This document shows positions 39,607-49,490 of a stretch of DNA of 64,000 nt, in pieces. The position numbers and the translations under genes are program-made. The DNA lies in NCBI GenBank assembly GCA_020025175.1, contig JAHHSM010000002.1, positions 15,260 to 79,259 on the forward strand, given 5' to 3'. This DNA comes from Oscillospiraceae bacterium (GTDB lineage Bacteria > Bacillota > Clostridia > Oscillospirales > Oscillospiraceae). Position 1 is the stretch's first letter. Each line of letters begins with the position of its first letter. The notes beneath the pieces were generated by a model. It saw nothing but the letters and a program-made list of their open reading frames with translations, was not told where the DNA came from and made no database searches.

Positions 39607-42600
39607 TTATTTCATTGTCATGAGCAGCTCACCATGCTTAACCGTATCACCGGCGGAAATGCAGATCTCATCAATCTCACCATCCACCAGAGCAAGCACA
39701 GAGGTTTCCATTTTCATGGCTTCAATTACAGCAAGCACCTCACCGGCGGAAACCTTGTCGCCTTTCTTCACAAAGATTTTACTCACTGCGCCGGGAATCT
39801 GCGCACCGATCTGCAGTTTGTTGTCCGGGTCTGCCATAGGTATCTTCTTGACCTGATCGCTGGCGGACTTATCCACCACCATGACCTCACGGCGCACACC
39901 GTTGAGTTCAAATAAAACCGCACGCTCGCCGTCTTTGTTCACTTCGCCCATACCAATATATTTAATCGCAAGGGTCTTGCCGGGTTCAATTTCCACCTGA
40001 CTCGTTTCGCCGGATGCCATGCCATGGAAGAATATATGGCTGCCCAAACGGCTGATATATCCGTATTCACGGCTCTTCTGGATAAACTCTTCGAATACCT
40101 TGGGATACAGGCACCAGGAAATGACCGCGCGATCCGACGGTTCACGTCCCATAACTTCTTTCAGATGTTCCCGTACCGCATCAAAGTCCACAGGCTCCAA
40201 CAGCTCGCCGGGACGGCAGGTGATAGGCTCTTCACCCTTGAGCACGATTTTTTGCAAATCCTTGGGGAAGCCCCAGGCAGGCTGCCCCATCATGCCCTTG
40301 AAATAACTGATAACGGAATCGGGATAGCTCAAATCCGCACCCTTTTCCACAATCGTTTCCGGTGTCAGATCATGCTGTACCATGAAAATCGCCAAATCTC
40401 CCACCATTTTGGAGGAAGGTGTGACTTTGACCAGATCGCCCAGCATATCGTTGACCTTTTTATACATTTCCTTGACTTCCACAAAACGATTGCCCAAACC
40501 AAGGCTTTCCACCTGCGGCTTCAGGTTCGTATACTGGCCGCCGGGAATCTCGTAACGGTAAATATCGGTCACCGGCGTCTTTAAATCCGGTTCAAACTCC
40601 ACATAGCGCTGGCGCACATCAGACCAGTAATCGGTGAGCTTTTGCAGCTCCATCAGGTCAATACCCGTGTCGCGCGGCTGACCTTCCAGCGCAGCAACTA
40701 CCGCATTGAGGGAAGGCTGGGAGGTAAGACAGGACATGGAGGAAATCGCCAGGTCCACAATATCCACACCCTCCTCGGCGGCCATCAGCACCATGCTGTT
40801 CTGGTTGCCGGAGGTATCGTGGGTGTGAAGCTGAACCGGAATATCCAGGGCATCTTTCAATGCCTTGACCAGCTCTCTTGCCGCATAGGGCTTCAAAAGG
40901 CCTGCCATGTCCTTAATGGCAATGGCATGGCAGCCGCGCTCCTGAAGCTGCTTTGCCAGATCTACATAATATTTCAGTGTATACTTTTCACGGCTGGTAT
41001 CGGACACATCGCCGGTGTAGCAGATCGTACCTTCGGCAAACTTGCCTTGCTTGAGGACTTCATCCAGTGCAACCTCCATGCCGGGCAGCCAGTTCAAGGA
41101 GTCGAACACGCGGAAAATATCAATGCCGCCCTCTGCTGCCAAACGGACAAATTCCCGAATCACATTGTCAGGATAGTTGGTATACCCCACGGCGTTGGCA
41201 CCGCGCAGGAGCATCTGGAAGGGAATATTGGGAATGGCTTTGCGCAGGGCATACAGACGTTCCCAAGGAGATTCATGCAGAAAACGATAGGCAACATCAA
41301 AGGTTGCGCCGCCCCACATTTCCAAGGAGAAGCACTGATTCAAAATTTTTGCCGTGCCGTCTGCGGCACGCATCATATCACGGGTACGCACACGGGTTGC
41401 CAGCAGTGACTGATGGGCATCACGCATGGTGGTATCGCAGATCAGCAGCTTCTTTTCATTCATCACCAGCTTGGACAGTGCCTCAGGACCGTTCTGATCC
41501 AGATACTGCTTCAATCCGGCAGGAATTTCGCCTTCTACCTCCGGCACACGGGCAGGCTCATACATTTTACTGCCGGCGTTGGGATCATTGACTACGATAT
41601 TGCCGATATACTCCAGCATCTTGTTGCCGCGGTTTCTGGACTCGGAAATGTCAAACAGTTCCGGTGTTTCATCGATAAACTTGGTGTAGCATTTGCCCTC
41701 GCGGAAGGTCTGGTTTGTGAGGATATTGGTGATAAAGGCGATATTGGTCTTAACGCCGCGCACGCGTGTCTCGCTCAGCGCACGCAGGGCCTTGTGGCAG
41801 GCACCGATAAAGGTATTATCATAGCAGGTCACCTTGACCAACAGGGAATCGTAATAGGGAGAAATTTCTGCGCCGGCATAACCGTTGCCGCCGTCCAGAC
41901 GGATTCCGTAACCGCCGGAAGAACGATAGGCGGTAATCTTACCGGTGTCCGGTGCAAAATTATTGGCAGGGTCTTCCGTTGTCACGCGGCACTGGATCGC
42001 ATAACCGCGTGGACGGATATCCTCTTGACAGGTGATGCCGATTTCGGGAGCATTCAAGGGCATACCTGCCGCAATCATCAGCTGGGCACGCACCAGATCC
42101 ACGTCGGTCACCATTTCTGTGACAGTATGCTCCACCTGAATACGGGGATTCATTTCGATGAAATAATGGTTTCCTTTCTGGTCTACCAGAAATTCCACCG
42201 TACCTGCATTGACAAAGCCGACTTCTTTTGCGATCTTGACGGCATCTGCGCACAATGCGTCGCGCACTTTCTGCGGCACAGAGAATGCGGGTGTAAATTC
42301 GACGACCTTTTGAAAACGGCGCTGCAGGGAGCAGTCACGCTCGTGCAGGTGGACAACATTTCCATATTGATCCGCCAAAATCTGTACTTCGATGTGCTTG
42401 GGGCGCTCCAGAAATTTTTCGATAAAAATACTGTCATCGCCAAAAGCCTTGGCAGCTTCACCTTTGACAAGATTGAAGGCAGGAATCACGTCATCTTCAC
42501 TGTCACAGCGGCGCATACCGCGGCCGCCGCCGCCGGCGGCTGCCTTGAGCATAATGGGAAAACCATATTCCTTTGCTTTGGCAAGGGCTTCTTCGCCATC

Positions 42601-43032
42601 CTTCAGCGGCTCGGTGCTGCCGGGAATAATGGGTACGCCGCAGCGGATTGCCGTTTCCTTTGCGGCCAGCTTATCGCCCATCTGCGCCAGCACATGGGAG
42701 GGAGGACCCACAAATACAATACCGTTTTCCTCACAGGCACGGGCAAATTCTGCATTTTCAGACAGAAAACCATAGCCCGGATGAATGGCATCCACATGGC
42801 GGCGCTTTGCCAAATCAATAATGGCAGGAATATTCAGATAAGAACCCAGAGGACCCAGCTTTTCGCTCATCTCATAGGACTCATCCGCTTTTGTGCGGAA
42901 AAGGCTGTAGGTATCTTCTTTGGAATACATTGCCACGGTGCGCAAATCCAAGTCTGCGCAAGCGCGGAATACGCGGATTGCAATTTCACCACGGTTGGCA
43001 ACCAAAACCTTTTTAATCGGATGCACGGTCAT
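39607..43032 (-). CDS. pyc: Pyruvate carboxylase
   Basis: A 1141-residue biotin enzyme that makes oxaloacetate from pyruvate. Order of domains: biotin carboxylase with KKVLVANRGEIAIRVFRAC and ATP-grasp loop KAAAGGGGRGMRRC; carboxyltransferase with DTTMRDAHQSLLATRVRT and the metal/pyruvate site LHTHDTSGNQ; the PC-specific domain; and the biotinyl domain with VIEAMKMET near the C-terminus. Full length and uninterrupted. The ATG at 43032 has GGGGA seven bases upstream; the longer frame to 43095 is unsupported. A promoter lies at 43142-43170. Confidence 0.97.
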   Translation of the reverse strand: MTVHPIKKVLVANRGEIAIRVFRACADLDLRTVAMYSKEDTYSLFRTKADESYEMSEKLGPLGSYLNIPAIIDLAKRRHVDAIHPGYGFLSENAEFARACEENGIVFVGPPSHVLAQMGDKLAAKETAIRCGVPIIPGSTEPLKDGEEALAKAKEYGFPIMLKAAAGGGGRGMRRCDSEDDVIPAFNLVKGEAAKAFGDDSIFIEKFLERPKHIEVQILADQYGNVVHLHERDCSLQRRFQKVVEFTPAFSVPQKVRDALCADAVKIAKEVGFVNAGTVEFLVDQKGNHYFIEMNPRIQVEHTVTEMVTDVDLVRAQLMIAAGMPLNAPEIGITCQEDIRPRGYAIQCRVTTEDPANNFAPDTGKITAYRSSGGYGIRLDGGNGYAGAEISPYYDSLLVKVTCYDNTFIGACHKALRALSETRVRGVKTNIAFITNILTNQTFREGKCYTKFIDETPELFDISESRNRGNKMLEYIGNIVVNDPNAGSKMYEPARVPEVEGEIPAGLKQYLDQNGPEALSKLVMNEKKLLICDTTMRDAHQSLLATRVRTRDMMRAADGTAKILNQCFSLEMWGGATFDVAYRFLHESPWERLYALRKAIPNIPFQMLLRGANAVGYTNYPDNVIREFVRLAAEGGIDIFRVFDSLNWLPGMEVALDEVLKQGKFAEGTICYTGDVSDTSREKYTLKYYVDLAKQLQERGCHAIAIKDMAGLLKPYAARELVKALKDALDIPVQLHTHDTSGNQNSMVLMAAEEGVDIVDLAISSMSCLTSQPSLNAVVAALEGQPRDTGIDLMELQKLTDYWSDVRQRYVEFEPDLKTPVTDIYRYEIPGGQYTNLKPQVESLGLGNRFVEVKEMYKKVNDMLGDLVKVTPSSKMVGDLAIFMVQHDLTPETIVEKGADLSYPDSVISYFKGMMGQPAWGFPKDLQKIVLKGEEPITCRPGELLEPVDFDAVREHLKEVMGREPSDRAVISWCLYPKVFEEFIQKSREYGYISRLGSHIFFHGMASGETSQVEIEPGKTLAIKYIGMGEVNKDGERAVLFELNGVRREVMVVDKSASDQVKKIPMADPDNKLQIGAQIPGAVSKIFVKKGDKVSAGEVLAVIEAMKMETSVLALVDGEIDEICISAGDTVKHGELLMTMK

Positions 43033-43141
43033 TCTATCGTCCCCTTTTCTGATCATTACTGCGCTGCGATTGATCTGCAAATTGTTTGCAATCAATCACT
43101 TCGCTTTATCAATAAGCTCAATTACGCAAATCTTGTTTCAT

Positions 43142-43170
43142 AGTTTAACATACTAAATTGCTTTTTGCAA
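43142..43170 (-). promoter_or_regulatory. Promoter of pyc
   Basis: Minus-strand TTGCAA (43165-43170), 17-bp spacer, TAAACT (43142-43147), about 110 bases before the start. Confidence 0.55.
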
Positions 43171-43269
43171 TACAAAGATAAAAAAATTGCAAATTATACT
43201 GCTTTTTACATGGTATTCTCCTGATTTTGACATATTCTATTTTATATGCGCCATTTTTGCTTTTCCTGG

Positions 43270-43306
43270 AAAAATAAATCCGTCGCTCGCAGTTCTTGAG
43301 CGACGG
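43270..43306 (-). terminator. Terminator of the ferredoxin-subunit gene
   Basis: Minus-strand 9-bp stem CCGTCGCTC/GAGCGACGG with 9-nt loop followed by ATTTATTTTT, 33 bases after the stop at 43340. Confidence 0.8.
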
Positions 43307-43339
43307 ACATTCATCTTTTATAATAGGATAGATGAAATA

Positions 43340-43774
43340 TCACTTGCCGCCCGGCTCCCATTCCAGAGCTTGCTGCGGACAGGCTTCCACGCACACGGGC
43401 TTCAACCCGCGGCGCACACGATCAATGCATCCATCGCATTTTTGAATTGTATGGTCTGTGCCGAAAAAAATCGCGTCAAAGGGACAGGCTTTCGCGCATT
43501 TTCCGCAGCCAATACATGGTGCATTGTCGTGGAGCACGATGCCTGTTTCCATATCGCGGATGATGCTGCCCGTTGGACAAACGGTAGCGCAGCGCGTTGT
43601 CACACAGTGAAAACAGCTTTGTGAATTGAAGGACAGCTGTAGTTCTCCACCCTCTATGCGCTCTTTACGCACAATTTTACGCAAAAGCGGCGGATGAATA
43701 TCTTTTTCATCCATACACGCCACAACGCAGGCACCGCAGCCGTTGCATTTGCGAGATTCACAATGGATTCCCAT
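43340..43774 (-). CDS. 4Fe-4S ferredoxin-type electron transfer subunit
   Basis: A 144-residue protein binding probably four [4Fe-4S] clusters: CNGCGACVVAC, CFHCVTTRCATVC, CIGCGKCAKAC and CDGC ... CVEAC. This is the DmsB/HycB-type beta subunit that passes electrons to or from a molybdopterin enzyme. It starts 21 bp after the molybdopterin subunit gene, with GGAAGGAG before the ATG, so the two form a complex and an operon. No membrane anchor subunit follows, so the complex is likely cytoplasmic. Confidence 0.88.
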   Translation of the reverse strand: MGIHCESRKCNGCGACVVACMDEKDIHPPLLRKIVRKERIEGGELQLSFNSQSCFHCVTTRCATVCPTGSIIRDMETGIVLHDNAPCIGCGKCAKACPFDAIFFGTDHTIQKCDGCIDRVRRGLKPVCVEACPQQALEWEPGGK

Positions 43775-43795
43775 AGAAAACGCTCTCCTTCCTTT

Positions 43796-45886
43796 TCATA
43801 CTTTACGCATATCGCAGCTCATAATTCTAAGGGCCGATACGCCGGAGCACGGATCTACATGCTCCTCTGGCAAAATAGCACAGATATCTGCCTCTTCATA
43901 GTTTGGCAGCACTGCAACCATACCGGGCTGAATCCCCCGTGTCAGCTGGGCGAGCATCTGCACCGCGCCAAATTCCGTTTTAATTTCCACCGTATCGCCC
44001 TGCTTGATATCCAATTGTGCCGCATCATCAGGATGCATTTCCACCGCAGGTGCCACCTGCATGGCACGAATCCATTCAATGCGATGGGTTCTGGAGTGGA
44101 AACCAAAGGTCTGGCGGTTGCCGACCGAAAGTACAAACGGAAATTCCCGCTTTGTCTCTTCGCTGCGGGGTTCTTTATACTCCGGCAGCATAGCCTGACC
44201 CAGCTGTGCCATTGTCTGCGACTTCAATTCGTAGCGGCCGCTGGGGGTTTTATAGCCTTTTTTCGTATAATCACCGGGACGATAAAGCTCACGCGGCAGG
44301 TGCGTCGGCACTGCGGACTGCTTCAAAACATCCAGCGAGAAATTCATATTCAGCAGCCAGTAATCATACAGATACTGTGCACCGCTGCACAGTCTGAAAT
44401 CCTCTGGTGCAATGCGCCGTGCCAGATCACAGATAATATCCAGATCTGCCCGCGCCTCACCCAAAGGCGCAATGATCGGTGCCGTGTAGTATATCTTCTG
44501 CTCCGGTGTAATATGAATCATTTCACGTTCAAACGATGAACAGGCCGGCAGAACAATGTCCGCATATTTCGCCGTCCGTGTCATAAATAAATCCACATTC
44601 ACAAAGAAATCCAGATTCTGCAATGCATCCGTCCAGCTGCTGTCATTGGTGAAATCATAAATATTCAGCCCGAAGGAGCACAGCGCACGTACCGGATAAG
44701 GCGTTGCGCAACGCAGCTGGCGGACAAGATCCGTCAGCTGGCATTGATCGCTGAAGCGTGCAAACGCCGGATATTTCTGCGCGCCGATCGGTAAGGTACG
44801 GGTATGGTGTCCAATCTCTGCCACAAATTCTTCCAATACCTGTTTGCAGGCAGACCTCTGCACATCCGGTAACATACCGCCGCGCACATCATAATTCCCT
44901 GTGATTGCACACAGCGCCTCGATTGCACGGCGTGTCTGCACGCCGTTCGGCATTTGTGCAAAGGCACCGTCTGCAATCATAACGGACATGGGGCCATTTT
45001 GCATAATCATATGCGCCGCAGTTTCCAGCTGTGCTGCGGAGATTCCGGTCAACTGCTCCACATATTCAGGTGTGTAGTCGTTGATATAAGCACGGTATTC
45101 AAAAAACCCCTGCACATGCTGGTTGACATAATTTTTATTCACCCAGCCCTTTTCGATAAAAAGGCGGGCAAGCCCGTGGGCGAGCGCCGCATCGGTTCCC
45201 GGACGAATCTGCAAATGCAAGTCTGCCAGATGGTATGTGCTGAATGTGGTGCGCGGGTCAATGGCGATTACCTTTGCACCGCGTTTTTGCGTCAAGGCAG
45301 GGTCTACAACAGTATTGCCTTTATTATAAATGTTGCAGCCCCACATCAAAACCACGCCGGAATGATGAATATCGGGATGGCAGGTGCAGCCGGCAGCCAC
45401 GCCGGACGCAATCACAGCACCGCATTTTTTTGTACAATAAGCACTGCCGTAATTGACGCTGCCAAAAGAATACGCCAAACGCTGCAAAGCTGCGCGCGTC
45501 CATTCATTATAACCGCCGGTAAATACTACAGAATTTGCGCTGTATTTTTTCTTGCAAATGCCAAGGCGCTTTTCAATTTCGTCCAGCGCTTCTTCCCAGG
45601 TAATGGGCTCAAAATGGCCTTCCCCGCGCGGACCCTTTCGCCGCAGGGGCGTTTTTATACGATCTTCATGGTAAACATACTGCCGATTTGCATGGCCGCG
45701 GGCACACAGGTATCCGTTGCCGTAGGCAGGGTTTTTGCATCCCATGACTTTAATGACAGTTCCATGATCTACATAAGCGTCAATATTACAGCCTGCATCA
45801 CAAATATCGCATACTGTGCGGCATACGCGTATGTGATTATCCTTAGACGGGATTTTTGCCCCTTGATACCTCTTGTTCTCTCTCAC
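43796..45886 (-). CDS. Molybdopterin oxidoreductase catalytic subunit
   Basis: A 696-residue enzyme of the DMSO reductase superfamily without a twin-arginine signal. The [4Fe-4S] motif is CRTVCDICDAGC with the last Cys in GYLC. Then TWEEALDEIEKRL, VLMWGCNIYNKGN, AIDPRTTFSTYHLAD and C-terminal GNRQTFGFHSRTHRIEW follow. The region YGSAYCTKKCGA holds two Cys at the usual molybdenum ligand position. It pairs with the ferredoxin subunit. The substrate is unknown; it differs clearly from the orphan homologue at 15288-17303. Confidence 0.85.
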   Translation of the reverse strand: MRENKRYQGAKIPSKDNHIRVCRTVCDICDAGCNIDAYVDHGTVIKVMGCKNPAYGNGYLCARGHANRQYVYHEDRIKTPLRRKGPRGEGHFEPITWEEALDEIEKRLGICKKKYSANSVVFTGGYNEWTRAALQRLAYSFGSVNYGSAYCTKKCGAVIASGVAAGCTCHPDIHHSGVVLMWGCNIYNKGNTVVDPALTQKRGAKVIAIDPRTTFSTYHLADLHLQIRPGTDAALAHGLARLFIEKGWVNKNYVNQHVQGFFEYRAYINDYTPEYVEQLTGISAAQLETAAHMIMQNGPMSVMIADGAFAQMPNGVQTRRAIEALCAITGNYDVRGGMLPDVQRSACKQVLEEFVAEIGHHTRTLPIGAQKYPAFARFSDQCQLTDLVRQLRCATPYPVRALCSFGLNIYDFTNDSSWTDALQNLDFFVNVDLFMTRTAKYADIVLPACSSFEREMIHITPEQKIYYTAPIIAPLGEARADLDIICDLARRIAPEDFRLCSGAQYLYDYWLLNMNFSLDVLKQSAVPTHLPRELYRPGDYTKKGYKTPSGRYELKSQTMAQLGQAMLPEYKEPRSEETKREFPFVLSVGNRQTFGFHSRTHRIEWIRAMQVAPAVEMHPDDAAQLDIKQGDTVEIKTEFGAVQMLAQLTRGIQPGMVAVLPNYEEADICAILPEEHVDPCSGVSALRIMSCDMRKV

Positions 45887-45930
45887 AGGACTCCCCCTTT
45901 ATTTGTTCAAAATTGGTTTGCTTACATTTT

Positions 45931-46548
45931 TTAGTGCAGCAGTCTGATGCCCTTCCAAGTGCAATCAGGGAGCACGGCAATCCCGACAACGGCACGGGAT
46001 ATAATGTTTTCTTTTTCGATATAAGGCTGATTCCAGGCACGGCTGTCGTAAGAGCCGGTGCGGTTATCGCCCATCACAAATATACAGTCCTCCGGCACCT
46101 CAAAGACTTCTGCTGCTCCGGAAGGATAGGTCTGTCCCTGCTGGGGCAGGTAGTGTTCTTCCAGCTGCTGCCCATTCACATACACATAGCCATCGGAAAA
46201 CGTGATGGTTTCGCCCGGCAGGCCAATAACGCGCTTGACCAGCAGTTCATCCAGTTCATCACTTTTGAACATGACAATATCACCGCGTTCCGGGAGGGGA
46301 TCTGCCACAAAATACGGCAGCCGCCAACCGATGAAATGGGATTTTGTCGGCAGGGTAGATTCCATAGAACCCGTAGGTACCCACGCCAGTGAAAACACCA
46401 CGCCAAACAATATCAGCACAGTGACAATCGGTACAATCAAATAGCCGGTAGCGTCCCAAAACTTACGCAGCAATGCTTTCTGCGCAGACTCCTCTGCCGG
46501 TTCCTCATCCTCAATCAATGTTTCCTCTTTCTCTTTATACTGATCCAT
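45931..46548 (-). CDS. lepB: Signal peptidase I
   Basis: A 205-residue type I signal peptidase. An acidic cytoplasmic tail is followed by one transmembrane segment (about 36-57), then the catalytic serine in PTGSMEST (Ser61) and lysine in LLVKRVIGLPG (Lys105), and GDNRTGSYDSRAW. One membrane anchor and the Ser/Lys spacing are those of Gram-positive SipS-type enzymes. The start MDQYKEKE is preceded by AAAGGGA; a longer frame to 46692 overlaps the upstream gene. It is 34 bp after the LarA-type gene. Confidence 0.93.
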   Translation of the reverse strand: MDQYKEKEETLIEDEEPAEESAQKALLRKFWDATGYLIVPIVTVLILFGVVFSLAWVPTGSMESTLPTKSHFIGWRLPYFVADPLPERGDIVMFKSDELDELLVKRVIGLPGETITFSDGYVYVNGQQLEEHYLPQQGQTYPSGAAEVFEVPEDCIFVMGDNRTGSYDSRAWNQPYIEKENIISRAVVGIAVLPDCTWKGIRLLH

Positions 46549-46582
46549 TTTTAAATTCCCTTTCCGAAAACTGAATCGTTCT

Positions 46583-47851
46583 TTATTGTCCGCACTGCGC
46601 CTGCTGCACACGGGGAAGGGTGCTCCCACCATAGGGCATGGCAAGCAGCGTTGCCTTTTTACCACACTTTTTAAATGCTGCGCCCAGCGCATCCTCCACC
46701 GTTGAAAACGGTGTCATAAAAATCTGCTTCACGGCTTCGTCCGTCCAATCGGATACCAGATAAATGTCCGCCATTTGTTCCACCATGGCAATGGCTGCCG
46801 CCTTATGGCCGCCCAGTACAAAATTTTCACGCAGGCGGTCAATCAGATCCTGGGGCTTCTGCGCTGCCCGGAACCACGCTTCAAATACCTCTTCACCAAA
46901 GCCCTCTTTGGCGCAGCCGATCAAAATAATCACCCCTCCGGGCTTGACCGCATGCTTTGCATTATCCAAAGCCTTTTGCAGCTGATAGAGATTTGCGTCC
47001 TTTGGTGCGCCGCCCTGCGAAACCAGAACAATGTCTGCGCATGCAGGAATCGGTGTGAGATAAAACTGCTCCAAAAAGGCACACCCTGCACGGTGTGCCT
47101 GGGTCACATCACCGGCAACTGCGTGAAGAATCCGCTTGTGGGCATCAAGAACCACGTTGACAATAAAGTCCACGCCCACCATGGCGGCAGCTTCCTCGAT
47201 ATCTTCACGCACGGGATTGCCCGAAAGCTTTCCAGCATGGGAGCCGGGCTCCACCATATGGCTGTGATTAAAGCGAATGGAAGTTCGGGTGGAAACGCCG
47301 GGCATAATCGCCTTGGCACCGCCGCTGAATCCGGCAAAATAATGAAATTCAATATTTCCAAGACAAATCCGCCGATCCGCCTCTGCCACAGCGCGCATAA
47401 TTTCCACAGGCGTACCGCGGCTGGTGGTACCCACCATGACAGCGTCATCCCGATCGCTGTCGATACATCGAATTTCCTTATATGCACGCTCGCCTGCCAA
47501 ATGGCGGCGTTCTTCATCGGTATGGGCACGATGTACACCCCGGGCAAAAATCAGCGTGATGTCCTTTGCGAGCACACCGCCGGCGTATAACTCGTCCAAT
47601 AATGCCGGCATGACCTTCCATGTGGGCATAGGGCGGGAAATATCCGAAGAGACGATGACTACCTTCTCGCCGGGCTGCACGGTGCTCCGCAGCAGCGGAG
47701 CACCAATCGGTGCAGAAAGCGCCCCGCGCACCAGTGACTCTTCATCCTGCTTTTGCAGCGGTATTTCATTGGGGCGCAGAATCTTCAGTAAATTTTCTTC
47801 CGGTACTTCAGCATACTGTACACCGGTATCATATCCAAACTCCAATCGCAT
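46583..47851 (-). CDS. LarA-family nickel-pincer racemase
   Basis: A 422-residue protein of the lactate racemase family. The expected cofactor residues are present with exact spacing: FARGVHRAHT (His107, His110), FHYFAGFSGGAKAIMPG (His170 and Lys180) and FNHSH (His196), corresponding to His108, His174, Lys184 and His200 of LarA. It should therefore carry the nickel pincer nucleotide cofactor. The cofactor genes larB, larC and larE are not in the window. Family members act on various 2-hydroxy acids, so lactate is only one option. GGGGA precedes the ATG. Confidence 0.88.
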   Translation of the reverse strand: MRLEFGYDTGVQYAEVPEENLLKILRPNEIPLQKQDEESLVRGALSAPIGAPLLRSTVQPGEKVVIVSSDISRPMPTWKVMPALLDELYAGGVLAKDITLIFARGVHRAHTDEERRHLAGERAYKEIRCIDSDRDDAVMVGTTSRGTPVEIMRAVAEADRRICLGNIEFHYFAGFSGGAKAIMPGVSTRTSIRFNHSHMVEPGSHAGKLSGNPVREDIEEAAAMVGVDFIVNVVLDAHKRILHAVAGDVTQAHRAGCAFLEQFYLTPIPACADIVLVSQGGAPKDANLYQLQKALDNAKHAVKPGGVIILIGCAKEGFGEEVFEAWFRAAQKPQDLIDRLRENFVLGGHKAAAIAMVEQMADIYLVSDWTDEAVKQIFMTPFSTVEDALGAAFKKCGKKATLLAMPYGGSTLPRVQQAQCGQ

Positions 47852-47912
47852 ATGTCATCCCCTGAAAAAATCCACAGTTCGTCAATTTTTTGACAATGGT
47901 ATAGATAATCGT

Positions 47913-47942
47913 AGTATAGCACAAAAATTAACCTTCTGTCCA
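47913..47942 (-). promoter_or_regulatory. Promoter of the LarA-type gene
   Basis: Minus-strand TGGACA (47937-47942), 18-bp spacer, TGC-TATACT (47913-47918, extended -10). Confidence 0.65.
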
Positions 47943-48005
47943 TGAAAATTACACAAAAGAATTGCGCCATTTTATGCCAAAGCCAGAATCTTCGGTGGCT
48001 GTGTC

Positions 48006-48034
48006 TTTACTCCGAAGCGTTCTAATGCTATAAT
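48006..48034 (+). promoter_or_regulatory. Promoter of the radical SAM gene
   Basis: TTTACT (48006-48011), 17-bp spacer, TGC-TATAAT (48029-48034, extended -10), 34 bases before the start. Confidence 0.65.
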
Positions 48035-48067
48035 AAACAATATTTTAAAAAGTTTCGAGGTGTATTT

Positions 48068-48664
48068 ATGACTATCACCTATAGTTACGGCAAAAACCTC
48101 TATGTGAACACGACCAATCGCTGCGATATGCACTGCGATTTCTGCCTGCGGAATCTGGGCGAGGGCGTGGGGGAGGCCGACAGCCTGTGGCTCGAACGTG
48201 AGCCGACCCGTGAGGAAATCTGGGAAGATATTCAAAAGCGTGATTTAAGCCAGTATCAGGAGCTTGTCTTCTGCGGCTATGGGGAACCGACTTATCGTCT
48301 GCACGATATTTTCTGGGTTTGCGATCAGGTGCGGGCCGCATCGTCCATTGCCATCCGCATTGACACCAACGGCCATGCGAATTTGATTTGGGAAGAGGAT
48401 GTCACACCCCTGTTTGAGGGACGGTTTGACACCGTATCCATCTCCCTGAATGCCGCGGATCAGGAAACTTACGACTGCCGCTGCGTTCCCGATTACGAAA
48501 ACGGGTATGAAGCCATGCTCCGGTTTGCGCGGGATGTGCAGAAGTATGTGCCCTATGTAATTCTTTCCGTTGTAGACTGCATTCCTGCCGAGGAGATTGA
48601 AGCCTGCCGTGCCGTCTGCGAAGAAATCGGTGCTGAATATCGTGTGCGTGTTTACGGAACCTGA
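48068..48664 (+). CDS. TatD-linked radical SAM protein
   Basis: A 198-residue compact radical SAM protein. The start MTITYSYGKNLYVNTTNRC leads into the cluster motif CDMHCDFC, and LVFCGYGEPTYR follows as the SAM-binding GGE-like motif. This short form is the group named for its frequent neighbour TatD nuclease; no tatD is next to it here. The reaction is unknown. GAGG is nine bases before the ATG, and the gene is a single-gene unit with its own promoter and terminator. Confidence 0.85.
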   Translation: MTITYSYGKNLYVNTTNRCDMHCDFCLRNLGEGVGEADSLWLEREPTREEIWEDIQKRDLSQYQELVFCGYGEPTYRLHDIFWVCDQVRAASSIAIRIDTNGHANLIWEEDVTPLFEGRFDTVSISLNAADQETYDCRCVPDYENGYEAMLRFARDVQKYVPYVILSVVDCIPAEEIEACRAVCEEIGAEYRVRVYGT

Positions 48665-48698
48665 ATGGGGAATTTGCCCCGGCATAACGTGTAGCTAA

Positions 48699-48738
48699 AA
48701 AACGGAGTAGCGCTGCCAACGCAGCGCTACTCCGTTTT
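48699..48738. terminator. Terminator after the radical SAM gene
   Basis: An 18-bp perfect stem (48699-48716 with 48721-48738) with a 4-nt CAAC loop, ending in TTTT. Confidence 0.92.
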
Positions 48739-48831
48739 AAAAAACTTTATAGTACCCAAAGGGGCTTTTTGTGCTGTCCATATAATCCAAGGAAAGTCAC
48801 AGCAGTGCTCAAAAGGGGCAGACGCTTTTAT

Positions 48832-49242
48832 TTAGAAATACTTTCTAATTTCATCAGTAGCCAAAGCTTCGTCTGCGCTAATGGTAATAACAAACTTAAT
48901 CTTATGCTTTTCGGAGAACGCATCTGCCCAAGCCAAGAATTTTTCCACTTCAAAATTGATGTCACTGGGAACAATCTTGCACAGGGAATCAATGAAAATC
49001 TGGGAGATGTCGAAGTTGCCGGCATACAGACCGCTGATAAAGCCTTTCATTGCGGCAAAAGAATCAATAGGATATTCGCTGGCTTCTACCAGACGGATAC
49101 TATTGTGAATATCATAAGTCAACTTGGAACCGCGTTCAATGCAAACCACGTTGCCTGCTTCACTTTGAGCGGCTTCATTAATCAGCTCGATCATCTGCTT
49201 GGTTTTGCCGGTGCCCTTGACGCCCATAATTACTCTTACCAT
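48832..49242 (-). CDS. Small P-loop NTPase of unknown function
   Basis: A 136-residue protein starting with a Walker A motif, MGVKGTGKTKQMIELI, and a probable Walker B at ISQIFIDSLCKI. The rest alternates strands and helices, ending DEALATDEIRKYF, as in a minimal RecA/AAA-like domain. I recall similar short proteins in Clostridia without an assigned role. It starts after AAAGGAG and has a good promoter at 49295-49323. No partner gene is adjacent. Confidence 0.75.
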   Translation of the reverse strand: MVRVIMGVKGTGKTKQMIELINEAAQSEAGNVVCIERGSKLTYDIHNSIRLVEASEYPIDSFAAMKGFISGLYAGNFDISQIFIDSLCKIVPSDINFEVEKFLAWADAFSEKHKIKFVITISADEALATDEIRKYF

Positions 49243-49294
49243 AATTATCCAACTCCTTTAAACTAAAAATGGAGGTTCCTTATTTTGTGACACT

Positions 49295-49323
49295 AGAATA
49301 CCACATTTATGTTAAAATGGCAA
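49295..49323 (-). promoter_or_regulatory. Promoter of the P-loop NTPase gene
   Basis: Minus-strand TTGCCA (49318-49323), 17-bp spacer, TATTCT (49295-49300). Confidence 0.6.
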
Positions 49324-49490
49324 TGCAAATTTAAATTATAAGGAAATTGTTTTGGTCAGTTTTCCTAAAACCGTTTTGTGCGCGATAAACATTTATGCAC
49401 AGGGTGTATGAGCAGGGGTACGATGCTCTTGGATGAAAATGGGTGTAGGATACATTTTGCAAAATACATCGCTTCACAGAGAATTTGTGT

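Noticed and set aside
41413..43143. 576-codon open frame antisense to pyruvate carboxylase
   Set aside because: It mirrors pyc, has no ribosome site, and its protein shows no family features; a by-product of pyc codon bias.
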